Assembly: GCF_000787575.1 (NCBI RefSeq)
Contig: NW_012236505.1
Location: 62,001 to 126,000, forward strand
Direction: 5' to 3'
Length of the DNA: 64,000 nucleotides
Source: Acytostelium subglobosum LB1
Lineage: Eukaryota > Evosea > Eumycetozoa > Acytosteliales > Acytosteliaceae
Below the pieces are notes generated by a model. It searched no databases. It was not told the DNA's origin and worked only from the letters and a program-made list of their open reading frames with translations. The translations under genes and the position numbers were made by a program. Positions 46,083-57,677 of the stretch are shown piece after piece (positions within the stretch are counted from its first letter, which is position 1; every line of letters begins with the position of its first letter).

Positions 46083-47444
46083 TGATGTCCCTGCTTATAT
46101 CTATATATCTAATATTAATGAATGATCAAACAATGTTCATCTATTATCGATAGAATGTTTGATTGATTGATTATTATGGAGTGATTGATTAAAAGGTGGC
46201 GGAATGAATGTTGGTGTTGATGATGATGATGTCCAAGGCTTGTACCTCGTTTGGTGTGTACACAACCGAATGGGGTCTGTAGACCGTTTGCGAAGGTCTT
46301 GCTGTCCCTGTCACAGCCTGGCCAAGAGTATCAATCCACTCAACCCCCTATCTACCCTTTCACAACCAGTCAATGTGAAGCCTCTGATTGCTCTGCTACA
46401 TAATCCATTGGCCCTGTGATTGGGGTTCTCTCTCTCGATTGGACACCCCGTTTGATCAAAAAAAAAACTGATGATGTGTTAACGATGTATGTGACGATCA
46501 GTCTAAATTTGCGATCCAAAGATAATTTTACAACCAAAGGTCTCATTGTTTCGTCATTCCTTTGCATCACCAAGATCCAGGTTCCACAACAACAAATATT
46601 ATCTTTGAAGTATATGTGTATGTTTGTGTGTGTGTATTAATAATACTATGGACTGATTATTGATGTTGTGATAATCAATCAATGTATCTTTCACTCAACA
46701 ATAAAACAATAATAATTAAATAAATCCATTAATTGATTCAATGATTTGATTCATTTCACTCACACAGATAAACAGATTCAATCAATATCAATCCACTCAA
46801 CACACTACATGATGTCACAGGACCATTATTTAATTAAGATGATTGTTCCCAAACCATCTCCATCCACTACTTCTACTCTTTCTTTAAATGGTAGTGCTCG
46901 TGGTCACCTAACATAACCACACAACACCTAACTTCATCTCATCACGAACCCATCTCGACCAATCAATATTGTTGAGTATGTGTGTTGATTTGGTGAGGTG
47001 TGTGTGTTCCATTCATCAACCAACTTCAGTTTAAGATATATACCTGTTGATGGCAAAGGCATCAATCACAACTGGCTTTTAAGTAAATGATTCCACGAAT
47101 GATGATGATCATTGACATTAGATGAGTTATAAAGTTTGGTTGACATATGACATCATATACCCATACTCTCATATCAATGGTAGGGTAACTCTATTATCAT
47201 GTCAATCAAACTGATTCATGCATTTATAAGTTGCTTAGGGTAGTTGGCGTTCCGCACATGGCATGGCATGGTATGGCACTGCAGTGCATGGAATGGTCAC
47301 ATGTGTTATATATTGTTTGACTGATAGACCTTCAACAATAAGTATAAATACTCAAGGTCTGAAAGGAGTAAACAGTATTCAATCAAACCAAGTCTAAAAG
47401 TCTTATTCAATCAAACTAACAATCAATTAAACTATTAATCAAAA
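46083..47444. other. Intergenic stretch, no gene seen
   Basis: Divergent upstream region of the frizzled-like receptor and the hssA-like gene. AT-rich; a poly-A run at 46459-46467. No supported frame apart from the hssA promoter features. Confidence 0.55.
47343..47350 (+). promoter_or_regulatory. TATA box of hssA-like gene
   Basis: TATAAATA about 95 bases upstream of the ATG, followed by an A-rich leader (CAATCAAACC). Typical placement for a strongly expressed dictyostelid gene. Confidence 0.6.
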
Positions 47445-47733
47445 ATGACCATTATCTGTAAGTAATTCATTTCCAAGACTTTAAATATGATGAACATTTT
47501 GGTCTAACATTATATTCTCAGCCGCCCTTACCAAGTTGAACCCAACCACCTCCATCTCCAAGTCCAAGTCAGTTGTTGGAAGCTCATCATTCTCTGCTGG
47601 TGGCCAATCATCCAACTCCAATGCCTGTTTCTGGGGACATGGTATTAACATCAATGTCGACGTTGATGTTGATATCAACCTTGGTTGTCGTAGTTTCATT
47701 GACATTGATGCCAACATTGGTATCCGTCTTTAA
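47445..47733 (+). CDS. hssA/2C/7E-family small protein
   Basis: A dictyostelid family of small Gly/Ser/Asn-rich proteins, often expressed in prestalk or stress states, with unknown biochemistry. Exons 47445-47457 and 47522-47733 join in phase, giving 74 residues. The start MTIISALTKLNPTTSISKS and the first intron right after the fourth codon are the family's hallmarks. SNSNAC follows. The C-terminal half is unusual: instead of a Gly run it has an alternating I-x-V-D pattern (ININVDVDVDINLGC, FIDIDANIGIRL). This suggests a small beta-strand repeat, as in one branch of the family. Confidence 0.85.
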
Positions 47734-47966
47734 TTACTATTAATTAAATATTAATTACAAATCCAGTCCATGATCAATCAATCAAAGATGTAACGTTTTT
47801 TAATTTTTTGAATGTTTGAGTTCAAGAGTTGGTGTGAAATGAGAAAGGTTGAAGATGGATGCACAGTTCATTCATTCATATTCAATACATCAGTTAGTGA
47901 ACAAACAAGAATAGATATATTATATATATAATATATTTGACATATTAGATCATAAACAAAGCATAC

Positions 47967-50663
47967 ATGTCAGCATCATTTAACGGTGGTGACTTTGAAG
48001 AGACCGGTCTGTTGGATGACGGCGATCTGCTGGCCCACGACGATAGTGAAGTAGCATATGACGACGATGAAACATTTGGTGATGTCGGTCCTCTAAGTAT
48101 GATCAACCATATATGATTGAATGAGTGATTGATTGATTGGATGATTGACACAAACGAACAACATACAAACAGATGACGAATGGGAACAGAATCATACAAA
48201 GCTATCAGATCAACATGAACACTTTGTTAGTGATAAGAAGATTAGAGATAATATTGTGAGGAAGGATCTTGGAGCAGAGGATGACGATGAAGAGGATGAG
48301 TTGAATGGCAATGATGACGACGACTTTGGACATCAATCGAACAATCAACAGGCGTCATTCTTCAACCTACCACCACCAAGCCACAACAACAATGTCACCA
48401 AGACACCAACCGGCTCTAGAACCGTCGGAATGTTCAGCTCACTCTCAATCAACGACTCTGAGAATGCAGGCCATCAGAATCACCATCATCGAGCTCAGGT
48501 AAACATCGATCACACTCACCTCAACGACTCTCTTGATTGAATGATTGATCTAACAACGCATTCATGCATTAGGCTGACGATGAACAATTGGAGTCAATGT
48601 TCAAGATGGCAATGGGCGAGAACTATAGGCCACCACCTGCTACAAGTGGCAGCCCAAGCATTAGCCGTGTTGCTCCTCAATCGCAGCCTTCACCACAGGC
48701 TGCTTTCTTTGCACCACCAATCGTCGCTGCTGCTGCTACTGCTCAACCATCCTCACCAGCTCAAGCAGTCGTCCCACCAGTGACTGCCGCCCAGCCCACC
48801 ATCACCAACGTTCCCCTTACCAAGCTGTTCCAGATGAGTGCTGCTGATCAGTCTCTACCAAGTATGTTTGTGTGTTTAGTCTGCGCGTAGGTAGGACACA
48901 GATACTAACCCTTTCAATCAAGAATCGGACACGCTCAAGGGTGCTATATCAGTGGATCAGATCGAGGCAAAGTTGGAGTCACAGTCCAAATCACCAATCA
49001 CAGATGATAGACATCAGCATCAGAATCAGCAACAGCAAAGATACAATAACAGACAACATCGCAACGATCAGAGGATTGACAGGGGCATGCCACTGGGCAA
49101 CTTTATGGCTGGTAACGCCGATGTCCAGCGACAGCTGCAACAGATCAGAGATCACGAGATTGCCACCTCACCAAGCGGCGGCAGCGGTGTCAGCGGCGTC
49201 TCGTCGGGCAATCACAGTCCAAGACAGCAGCACCACCACCATCAACAGTCGAATGGCAAGTCACCAAAGCCAGCATCATCGCTCCAAGACAAGAAATACA
49301 TGACAGCCGATGAGATCCAGAACATTCATCGACTCCAGACATACCAAATCCATTTCACCAACCCTTACATCGAAGACTACTACTGTCAGAAGTTGAAGAT
49401 TAGTAAGTATTGATACACCTTCAATCAATCATGATTGTGTATGCTGACACACCACTCTCTATCCTTGCAGAAACAACAGGTCAGCCATCAAGCTACACTC
49501 ATACTCCAATATGTGACTCTTTGCCAAAGACTATTATGCCAGCGAGGCCACCACGTCAGGTGGACCCACTCCTGGGTTCATTGGGACGTATCCCATCACA
49601 CTCTATTCGTGCGCCAAGACCAATATTGCAGATCATCCTCGACAAGGAAGATAATGAACAATATGACAAGACTGTAAGTCCTAAAGGCCTCGACCTCGGT
49701 CTCCACTTTTTCAATCACTCACACGACATCCATTCAATAGGTCCAATCATCAGACCAGACGATAAAGTTAGCGATCGAATCATCCTACAATCACTTGTTG
49801 GACTTGGAGGACATTGACACATTGATCAAGGACCCACAGTCCAAAGAGTTGCTGGCTGAGTACCAGACAAAGCGCGAGCAGATCTCGCTAGAGTTGTTCA
49901 AATCGTTGCACCTGGACCAATTCCCATGCTTCAAGAGCGAATCACCTCAGCTGCCACAACAGCTGCCGGACCAGAAGTGGCCCTCAGTCTGTCCCGAGGA
50001 CCTGCTGTTTGTGTCGCTGTGGGTCATTGGCAAGGGACGCAAGCTGCTGAGCCGCGCATTCATGTCATTGACGCCACAACAGTCCGTGTCGGGACTGTTT
50101 GCCGTGTGCCGCAACCTTCCCCTGCTCTTGCTGTTGCATTTGCCCGAGGGATCAGAGGCTGCCACTGGCCACATATACAGCATAGTCGCACGCTGGATCA
50201 TGATGGTGCCCGTGCCATTCTTCACGCGCGCCTTCCACTTCCTCGTCACGTTCAACCAGTCGCAGTTCATCGTGAAGCTCTTCCAGTCGCCCTACGGCAT
50301 CACCATCATCGACCAGTTCCTCACACGTGGCTACCTGGCAATGATGAACAACGAGTTTGATCAGGTCAACCATATGCAATGGGTCGAGGTCTTTGGACGC
50401 TTCTTCCAGCGCTGCTGTGGAAACTTTAGCACCATCTTCCCATCGCCCAAGTCGGCACGTGCTGCCAATCACAGCCAACAAACAATGGCACAACTGGCCA
50501 ACATCCACGGACTCATTCAGCAACACTCCAACGATTCACAAAGGAATACCTTACATCTAGAGCTTCATTCAGAGTATGTAGTAGTTGTAGTAGTAGTACC
50601 ATTCATTCAATCAATCAATAACTAACATACTCTCATTCATTTAGTTACTCTATAACAATGTAA
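47967..50663 (+). CDS. pat1: Pat1, mRNA decapping activator
   Basis: Pat1 bridges the Lsm1-7 ring, DEAD-box helicase Dhh1 and decapping enzyme in P-bodies. Seven exons join in phase: 47967-48096, 48173-48498, 48573-48861, 48923-49402, 49471-49673, 49741-50573, 50645-50663, giving 759 residues. The N terminus is acidic with DDDETFGDVG and NDEWEQNHTKLSD, the Dhh1-binding type. Pro/Gln/His-rich linkers follow. A central MTADEIQNIHRLQTYQIHF and NPYIEDYY block matches the conserved Pat1 core. The C-terminal PatC helical domain is PLLGSLGRIPSHSIRAPR, then SYNHLLDLEDID and CPEDLLFVSLWVIGKGRKLL. The last exon adds only six codons. Confidence 0.93.
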
Positions 50664-51007
50664 TTAGCTAATCAATCAAACAATCAAATCATCAACTATC
50701 CAAGAGTATTGTAAAGACAACAACATCAAGCGAACGTCAACATCAACAACATCCAGACCATACACATCCATCCATCCAACCATCCCTCTCGTCGATCGAA
50801 CCTTCTCAACAACAACAACAACAACCAACAACTACAACAACAATCCATTTATAAGGAATAAAGTCCTGGTTGGCGTTATTGTACAACTACCAATGTCATG
50901 ATCTAACATGTAGTAGTAGGGTTTATGGTAGCTAGCCTCTGGCATGCATTGTGGTGGTTATTTAATTAATTTATATTTAGATGGATGGCGCTTGTCATTT
51001 AAATGGA
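50664..51007. other. 3' region shared by converging genes
   Basis: Between Pat1 and the AT-hook/chromodomain stop codons. It has CAA-rich DNA (about 50805-50845) and an AATAAA at 50857-50862, the likely Pat1 poly(A) signal. No gene. Confidence 0.65.
50857..50862 (+). terminator. Poly(A) signal of pat1
   Basis: AATAAA within AAGGAATAAAGTCC, about 195 bases downstream of the Pat1 stop codon. Confidence 0.55.
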
Positions 51008-52600
51008 CTAATCATCGGACTCATCCTCCGACTCAGCCTCGGACTCTGAGGACTGGATACCATGCTGTGTGTTGTATTTGGCGATCAATTCCTTGCAGTC
51101 GCATTTCTCCTCGTCCTCCCAGGTGGCTTCCTCCTTGCTGAAACCCTTCCACTTGATCAAATACTGGACCTTCTCGCCATTGACTCTCCTGTCCTGGACA
51201 GACTCCACCTCGTACTCCTCTTCTGATTCGTCCTCTTCTGACGAGTCGTCCTTCTCATCCTCGCTGTCTGACTGGGCTATGACCACCTTTCTTGGTCTTC
51301 CACGACCGCGCTTGACACCATCCACAACTGGTGGTGTTGTTGCAGCCTTCTTGGGCTTTGGATTCTTTGCACGTGGCACTACGGTGGCATGAAGTGGCGT
51401 GGCCATTGACGCCTTGGCCGAACTTCTGGTTGGAACGACCTTGCTGTTCGAGGACTTGACGAGCAATGACTCATCAATTGGCAGCTCGCCGATTCTTAGA
51501 CGCTTGAGTTGCGGCTCTGTCGCCGCCTTTCCACTTCCCTTGGGTCTTCCACGACCGCGCTTGACGGGTGCTGGGCCAGCAGCGGCAGCGGAAGTCTCGG
51601 CTTCCTCCTCATCCTCGAGTGCTCTCTTCTTTGGTCTTCCGCGACCACGCTTGACAGTGGGCTCTGCGTCCTCCTCATCATCTTCCTTTGGTGCTGGAGG
51701 TTTCTTGGTGGAACCGGGTGGTCTACCACGTCCACGCTTGACAGGAGTCTCCGCGTTTGTTGTTGTTGTTGTCGAGGTGGTGGTGGCGTCTTTGGCGGCG
51801 GCGGCCCCTTCCTTTGCCGGGGACTTGGCTGGAGTCTTTGCGGAAGTCTTTGCTGATGTAGTTGGCTTGGTTGGAGTCTTGATGTGGATAACCTTCTCAT
51901 CCTCGCTGGATTCATCGTCAGAGTCGTCATCATCCGAGTCGTCATCAGAGTCTTGCATTTTCGAATCCTTTTGGCTCTGTCTGGTTGTGGTGGTCGTTGT
52001 GGTTGTCGTTGTCTTTGATGGTGTGGAGACGGCAGTGGCGACAGTGGCGGCAGTCTTCTTGGATGTTGGGGTTGATGGCTTGTTTGGTTTGTGAATCACC
52101 TCGACCATGTGCTCATCCTCATCGTCGTCTTCGTCCTCCGAGTCGTTCTGTTGAGTGGGTTTGGCCGGAGCCAATTTCTGAGGAGTGGCAGTGATTGTTG
52201 ATCTGGTGATAGAGGTCACCGACTTTCTGGGCTCCACCTGCTTGGCCAATGCAGATGCGGTGGATGATGTAACAGTGGACTTGCGAAGCATGGGAGAGTT
52301 CTTTGGCATTATTTTGGGAAAGATTGGCTGGGTGGTTCCAGACGTGCTCTTCCTGGTTAGCAATGATGATGATGACATTGATGAAGATGTCGATGATGAA
52401 ATTGTCGATGACTGTGATGATGTTGACGATGATGAAGTTGTATTGTTTGTTGCGGGTGGCTTGGTCATAATCTTATTCTTTTGAAAAGGGTATCCTTTCA
52501 TCACAGGTATAACTCCCGATACCCAAGACTCTGATGATGTTGCTGTTGAAGAAGAAGAAGATGATGATGAAGGGCGACTCTTATTCTTGATGCTGCTCAT
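51008..52600 (-). CDS. AT-hook and chromodomain protein
   Basis: One exon of 530 residues; probably a nuclear chromatin protein. The N-terminal two thirds are Ser/Thr/Lys-rich and disordered, with acidic patches (DSDDDSDDDDSDDE). Four AT-hooks of the form KRGRGRP (about 286, 316, 346 and 429) suit minor-groove binding to AT-rich DNA. A single chromodomain lies near the C terminus (about 459-510): EYEVESVQDRRVNGEKV, QYLIKWKGFSKEEATWEDE. Its Y/W/W aromatic cage is intact, so methyl-lysine reading is likely. An acidic tail closes the protein. There is no chromoshadow, SET or helicase domain. This combination with the chromodomain at the C-terminal end is not one I know as a named family. Confidence 0.9.
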   Translation of the reverse strand: MSSIKNKSRPSSSSSSSSTATSSESWVSGVIPVMKGYPFQKNKIMTKPPATNNTTSSSSTSSQSSTISSSTSSSMSSSSLLTRKSTSGTTQPIFPKIMPKNSPMLRKSTVTSSTASALAKQVEPRKSVTSITRSTITATPQKLAPAKPTQQNDSEDEDDDEDEHMVEVIHKPNKPSTPTSKKTAATVATAVSTPSKTTTTTTTTTTRQSQKDSKMQDSDDDSDDDDSDDESSEDEKVIHIKTPTKPTTSAKTSAKTPAKSPAKEGAAAAKDATTTSTTTTTNAETPVKRGRGRPPGSTKKPPAPKEDDEEDAEPTVKRGRGRPKKRALEDEEEAETSAAAAGPAPVKRGRGRPKGSGKAATEPQLKRLRIGELPIDESLLVKSSNSKVVPTRSSAKASMATPLHATVVPRAKNPKPKKAATTPPVVDGVKRGRGRPRKVVIAQSDSEDEKDDSSEEDESEEEYEVESVQDRRVNGEKVQYLIKWKGFSKEEATWEDEEKCDCKELIAKYNTQHGIQSSESEAESEDESDD

Positions 52601-53129
52601 ATATGTCTGTGATAGAAAATGAATAAGTTTTATATAAATATAATAATAAAATCAATAAATAATAGTAATAAATGTAGTTATGCGATATATATTATTCTAA
52701 GCTATTATTGATTTTTTTCTATATTATCTATCTATATATAAATAATAAATGAATGTTATTGATATATTATCAATGATTGTAACGAACACTTGACTTTTAG
52801 TGTTGATGATGATGGATTCATGCGAGCAAGTTTGAACTTGAAGTGTGAACATGTTTTTTGTTTCTTTCAACAGCTTGTAATGGGCGACAGTCTTTTGTTT
52901 TGAGACAAGCACTTCAGAAAAAAAAAATCGTATTAAGTTAATGGAAGTCTGGAAATCCCAGACATCAGATCTTCCAACTCGACAACACAACGATCTATAA
53001 AAAAAAAAAAATTATATAAAGTTGTAGAAGTATTCATGTTTTTATTGACAATTGAAGTCCAATTTGCGTGATTGGTCGATGGGGTTGGTCCTTGATGGAC
53101 CAGTCCTGGTTCTTGGTCCTTGGTCCTAC
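52601..53129. other. Intergenic stretch, no gene seen
   Basis: Upstream of the AT-hook gene and downstream of the PAK stop. AT-rich, with A/T runs near 52918-52927 and 52999-53010. No supported frame. Confidence 0.6.
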
Positions 53130-56078
53130 TCATTGAAATTGGTTCAACTGTTCAATTTGCTTATCCTTGGCAATCTTGGATGCCTCCACTGCCCTATAAA
53201 ATTCCTGTCCAGAACAAGCCTTGGAAACAAATGGATGCTAAATTGATTGATTGATTGATTGATTAAGTGTCAGTTAGTGAGTGATTGGTATAATTCCAAA
53301 TGATTGTGGATATACATACATTCAATAATTCAGCAGCAGATGGTCTGTTCTCAGTATCCTTCTCAAGACAACGTGACAAGAAGTCGTTGAACTCCTTGGA
53401 ATAGTTCTCTGCATCTTTGATTGGTGGCAAACCCTGTGTCGTCAGCAGGAAGAGCGCACGGAGTGGTGGGTACTCGAGGTAGGGAGGCTCACCCTCGGCC
53501 ATCTCACGTGTGAGAATGCCAAGACTCCAGACATCGACCTTGAAGTCGTAGTTGTTGCCCTTGATCAGCTCGGGTGCCATCCAGTAGGGCGTGCCCACGA
53601 CAGAGTTTCGCTGCTGTCTGTTCTGCGTCAGCTGCGCCGCGTAGCCAAAGTCGGCCAGCTTGATCTGGCCATCGACGCCAATTAAGATATTATCCGATTT
53701 GATATCTCTGTGAATGCGGTTGAACTTGTGGATGTACGCCAGGCCCTTGAGCACCTCGTGGCAGACAAAGGCGATCTGCGGCTCGGTCAGCTGCACGTCG
53801 CGGTGCTGGTCCAGCACCTCTGTCAGACAGCCGCCGCCCATGAACTCCATGGCCACCCACAGCTCGTCCGCCACGATGTAGCTGTCGACATATTGTACAA
53901 TGTTGGCGTGGTTCGAGTTCTTCATCATGCCAATCTCGTTGATCACCGTCTTGAGCACCTGCGCCTTGAGTTTCATCTTCTTGATGGCGATCGTCGTGTT
54001 GGTGCGCGTGTTGGTCGCCTCAAACACCTCGCCGGCGCCACCCTCGCCAATCTTGTTGATGTTGATGTAGATCTTGCGTGGGTCGTCTAGACTGATCAGC
54101 TCGTTGAGCGTGACGGGCGCCTCGTCGGTGAGTGGCGCCTGCATTTGTGAGGGGTTTGGTGCGGGCGCGGACTCGAGGTTGTTGTACTGAGCGTGGAACT
54201 TGACCACGTTGAGCACCTCCTCTGGAGCGGCCATGACCTCATTCTCCTGGAAGTTGGACTTGATCAGCACCTCCCACTCCTTGGGAAGGCCCTCAAAGCC
54301 TGTGTCGGCGTTAAAGTTGACGTGCACGTCGTGCTTGACGTTGAAGGGGATGCCAACCTTTGGTGAGAGTCTCTTCTTGGAGCTCGACGATGTTGAAGAG
54401 GTGGTCGACTTCTTGTTGCTCTGGAACAGCTTGTTGAAGAATGACTCCTTCACCTCTGCCTTGTTGCCTGTGGTGGAGGGTGACGACGAGCCACTGATGT
54501 TCACCGATCGCTTCTTGTCCTTGTTGGACATGTTGTCGGCGGGTGCGCTCACAGACTCCTTGCGCGAGGGCGAGCCGGTGGCGGCCAGGTTTGGCTGCGA
54601 AGCGCTACCCGAGTTGTTGATGGACGATGGAGTTGTCGAGCCCATGTTGCTGGTCGACGATGAGGTGAGTGGGGTGTTGGACACTGACGACTTGGATGTG
54701 CTCTGGGGGTGTGGTGGCGGCGAGGGCAGATGAGCCATCACCGAAAGGTTGCCGCCGCTGTGGGAGCGAGGCATCTTGGACTCCTGGCCAGGTGCGGGCG
54801 ACATTTCGCCCTCGACCTGGGTGGTGGCCATCGTGTAGCTTCTGTTCCTCTCATTGGGCGTTCCTCCGCTGACCGACGCCGCCTTGTTGTTTGGTGTGGC
54901 GTTGGACGAGGAAAGCAGTGACGAGCTGGACTTCTTCTCTGTGCTCACGCGCTTGGACGACGCGGACGATGTCGACAGCGAGGAGAGGGTGGAAGCGCGG
55001 GAGTTCTGGATCTCCTCCTCGGCGGCGGCCTCCTCCTCCTCAATCTGGCGCAGTCGCTCAATCTCGCGCTGCTTCCTGCGTTGCTCTTCCTCCTCTTCTT
55101 CTTCCTCTTCACGTCGCATGCGCTCCTCCTCCTCGCGGCGTCGTCTGGCCATCTCAGATACTGTACGCTCGTCGTTGACCTCTTCCTCCTCCTCCTTTAG
55201 TCGCTCAATCTCGCGCTGTCTCCTCAGCTGCTCCAGGCGTTCCATCTCCTCCTCATCCTCCTCCTCTGGCAGCGAGGCCAATGGGGCTGACGCTGGGGTT
55301 GGTGCTGTTGCGGACACAACAGCCACATCGACAGTTGCTGTTGGCTGCTGGTGCTGCTGTTTTCTGCCCTCGGCAACAGATATCTCGTGAATCTGATTGA
55401 GTAGGGCGCGGATGGCATCCTCAGACATGTTGCCAAGCAGGCGCTTGACAGCCTTCTCTCTGTTGGCATCCCATGTGGCGTTGGCCTGCAGTTGTCCCTC
55501 ATTGTCGTTGTTGCTGGCAACATGTACGTCCTCTTGCGCGGGTGGGAGGGAGAACTCCTCTTGTCCACGGTAGTACTGCTCACGCTCCTTCTTCAAGTCA
55601 CCATTGGTGATTGTTGCGGCGATCGCACCATTATTATCATGTGTGTCCATACTGATCATCTGTGGTGGCACACTTGGATTCGATGCAGAGAATGATTGTG
55701 GACGCTTCCTATTCTTTCCATCCTCCTCAGCACTCTTATGATCCGATGTTGGTATCATAGACTTGTTCGATAGTTTAACAGATTGCTTCTTCTTCTCTGT
55801 TCATTCATTTGATTGATTGAGTGAGTCAGTGACTGAGTTGACTGGAACGATGGGTCATGTGATCAAGTACTTACTCTTTTCTTCGGCAGCGGATGTATGA
55901 TCGTTGCTTGCTTGCGCATTGCTGCTGTCCTTTGCCTGCTTGTTCTGCCTGTGAGAGTTGAGGAATTGCTCAAACTTCTGTCTCAGGGTGGAGACATTGT
56001 TCGCTAAATGGAGGGCAGTGTCAGGGTGACCAATCAATCAAACAAACAATCAAAGTGATTGGGATACTTACGTGCCAT
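53130..56078 (-). CDS. pakB: p21-activated kinase (PAK, CRIB plus Ste20-type kinase)
   Basis: PAKs act downstream of Rac GTPases on myosin and actin. Four exons join in phase: 56078-56072, 56003-55875, 55796-53320, 53237-53130, giving 906 residues. The start MAPNNVSTLRQKFEQFL is followed by a long N-terminal part with an E/R-rich coiled coil (about 223-308), Ser-rich and Pro-rich patches (LPSPPPHP). The CRIB motif is at about 525-548 (VGIPFNVKHDVHVNF). The kinase domain runs about 619-880: KIGEGGAGEVFEA, HRDIKSDNIL, DFGYAAQL, VGTPYWMAPEL and WSLGILTREMAEGEPPY. The final exon supplies HPFVSKAC. The size and Pro-rich head suggest PakB (myosin I heavy chain kinase); the exact orthologue is inferred. 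Confidence 0.94.
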
Positions 56079-57677
56079 GATGTGGTACCAACTTCTTTGA
56101 TGATCAAGAGTAAAGAGAAGTGTTGTCTAGTGTTACAGGGCAAAGGATAATAAATATATGTATGTACTCCAAGTTGAATGAGTGATTGAATGATTGAATG
56201 ATTGGAGTGAGTGATGGGATGGAGGCAGGCACTTGTTGGAAACTGCCTGCAATGGTCAATATGGATTGTTTGTGGATGTGATGGATGGATGGTTGATGCT
56301 TGATGCTGATTCTATTCTGTTGCTGCTACTGTTGTTGTTGTTACACACAACAATTGTTGAGATAAAAGGAATGTTAGTAAACAATGTTTGGTAATTGTTT
56401 GCTTATCATGGGCAACTTGAAGTAGTGATGGCGGTGCTTGAAATAACAATCAATAACACGAGTTTGTTTGATTGATTGATTGATTGAGTGATATCTGAGA
56501 TGTGTGTTCTGTGCTTGGCGCGCCAATCCCATCACCAACACAGATCAGTGTAGTTGTTGTGTGTGTGAGTGAGTGTGAGTGTGACAGGAGATGATTGATC
56601 AATCAACTATAAATAACTTAATACGAAGATACTGGGGTTACCAATCAACCAATCAATCAATCAATCATGTGATTGTTGTTGATCAACAGTATGACATCTG
56701 ATTGTTGGTCGGTCGGTCATTCGCATGTAACAAATATAAAGGGGGAGTGTAATTGATCAACTTGATCAGAATGTGGTGGATCGCTTCTACCTCATAAATT
56801 TATGCAATGAGTATTATCAGGTGATTATGTTGTTATGTTATGTTGTTGTGTTGTTATTGTTGTTATATTTGTGTTTAGTGCGATGGATGCGATGCGTAGA
56901 GTGGATAATAATGGTTATTTAGATCAACATAACACACACTCCCTCCTCCGACATACAGACAAACGGCAGACATGTATGTTGATCATGTTATTGAGGGGGC
57001 CAAAGGCATTGGACCCATGGTGCTTGTCTGTCTATCTGTTTGTCTATCTGTATGTCTCTATCGATATTATGACAAAGATCGACAAGATTGATTGGGTGGG
57101 TATTGACAAAGTGTAGTCGGTTGTCGTCTTCTTCATTCAACTTCAATCAATCAATCAATCAAACAATTGATTGATACCGACTATTTGATTATTTGACTGA
57201 ATGTGTTGATTGAATGTATTGATTAATGTGAGTGAGATGGATAAGATATATTACCTTTTGATTGTTAATAATAATAAAAATACAATTAATAATAATAATA
57301 ATGAGTATATATATATGTGTGTGTGTATTTATAAATATATATAGATAGATTGAATGAGGAGTTATGAATGCTAACCTAACCAACCCTTCATCCTCATCCC
57401 AAGTATCTATCTATCGTGAAAAGAAGTTGATTCATTGAAACCTCTTGCAAAGTGCTGAAAAAAAAACAATCAAAGTGGACTTTCGCTTCGGGCTCACTTT
57501 TGTAACCCTTTTTCAAACATAACGTTTGGTTCGAACCCAGATTCCAATCTTTTTTGACTGAATGATCAGATTTTTGGCTCCAAAACAAACAACCTGAGAG
57601 TAGTTTTTGGATATTTATTATTAAATGAAGATCACTCATTATCTCTATCTATCTCTCTAATTTAAAATAAATACATA
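56079..57677. other. Intergenic stretch between divergent genes
   Basis: Upstream of PAK and of the FNIP-repeat gene. AT-rich, with ATTG runs and a TATATATATGTGTGTGTGT run near 57307-57330. No supported frame. A sequence near 57515-57545 with GGTTCGAACCC looks like a tRNA T-loop but does not fold as one. Confidence 0.55.

Noticed and set aside
51399-52094. Plus-strand open frame of 231 codons
   Set aside because: It is antisense to the AT-hook/chromodomain gene, whose domains are clear.
54200-55390. Plus-strand open frames over the PAK gene
   Set aside because: Ser- and Cys-rich antisense of the PAK head; no domain seen.
57470-57600. tRNA-like GGTTCGAACCC
   Set aside because: Neither strand gives a D arm, an anticodon arm and an acceptor stem at the right spacing.
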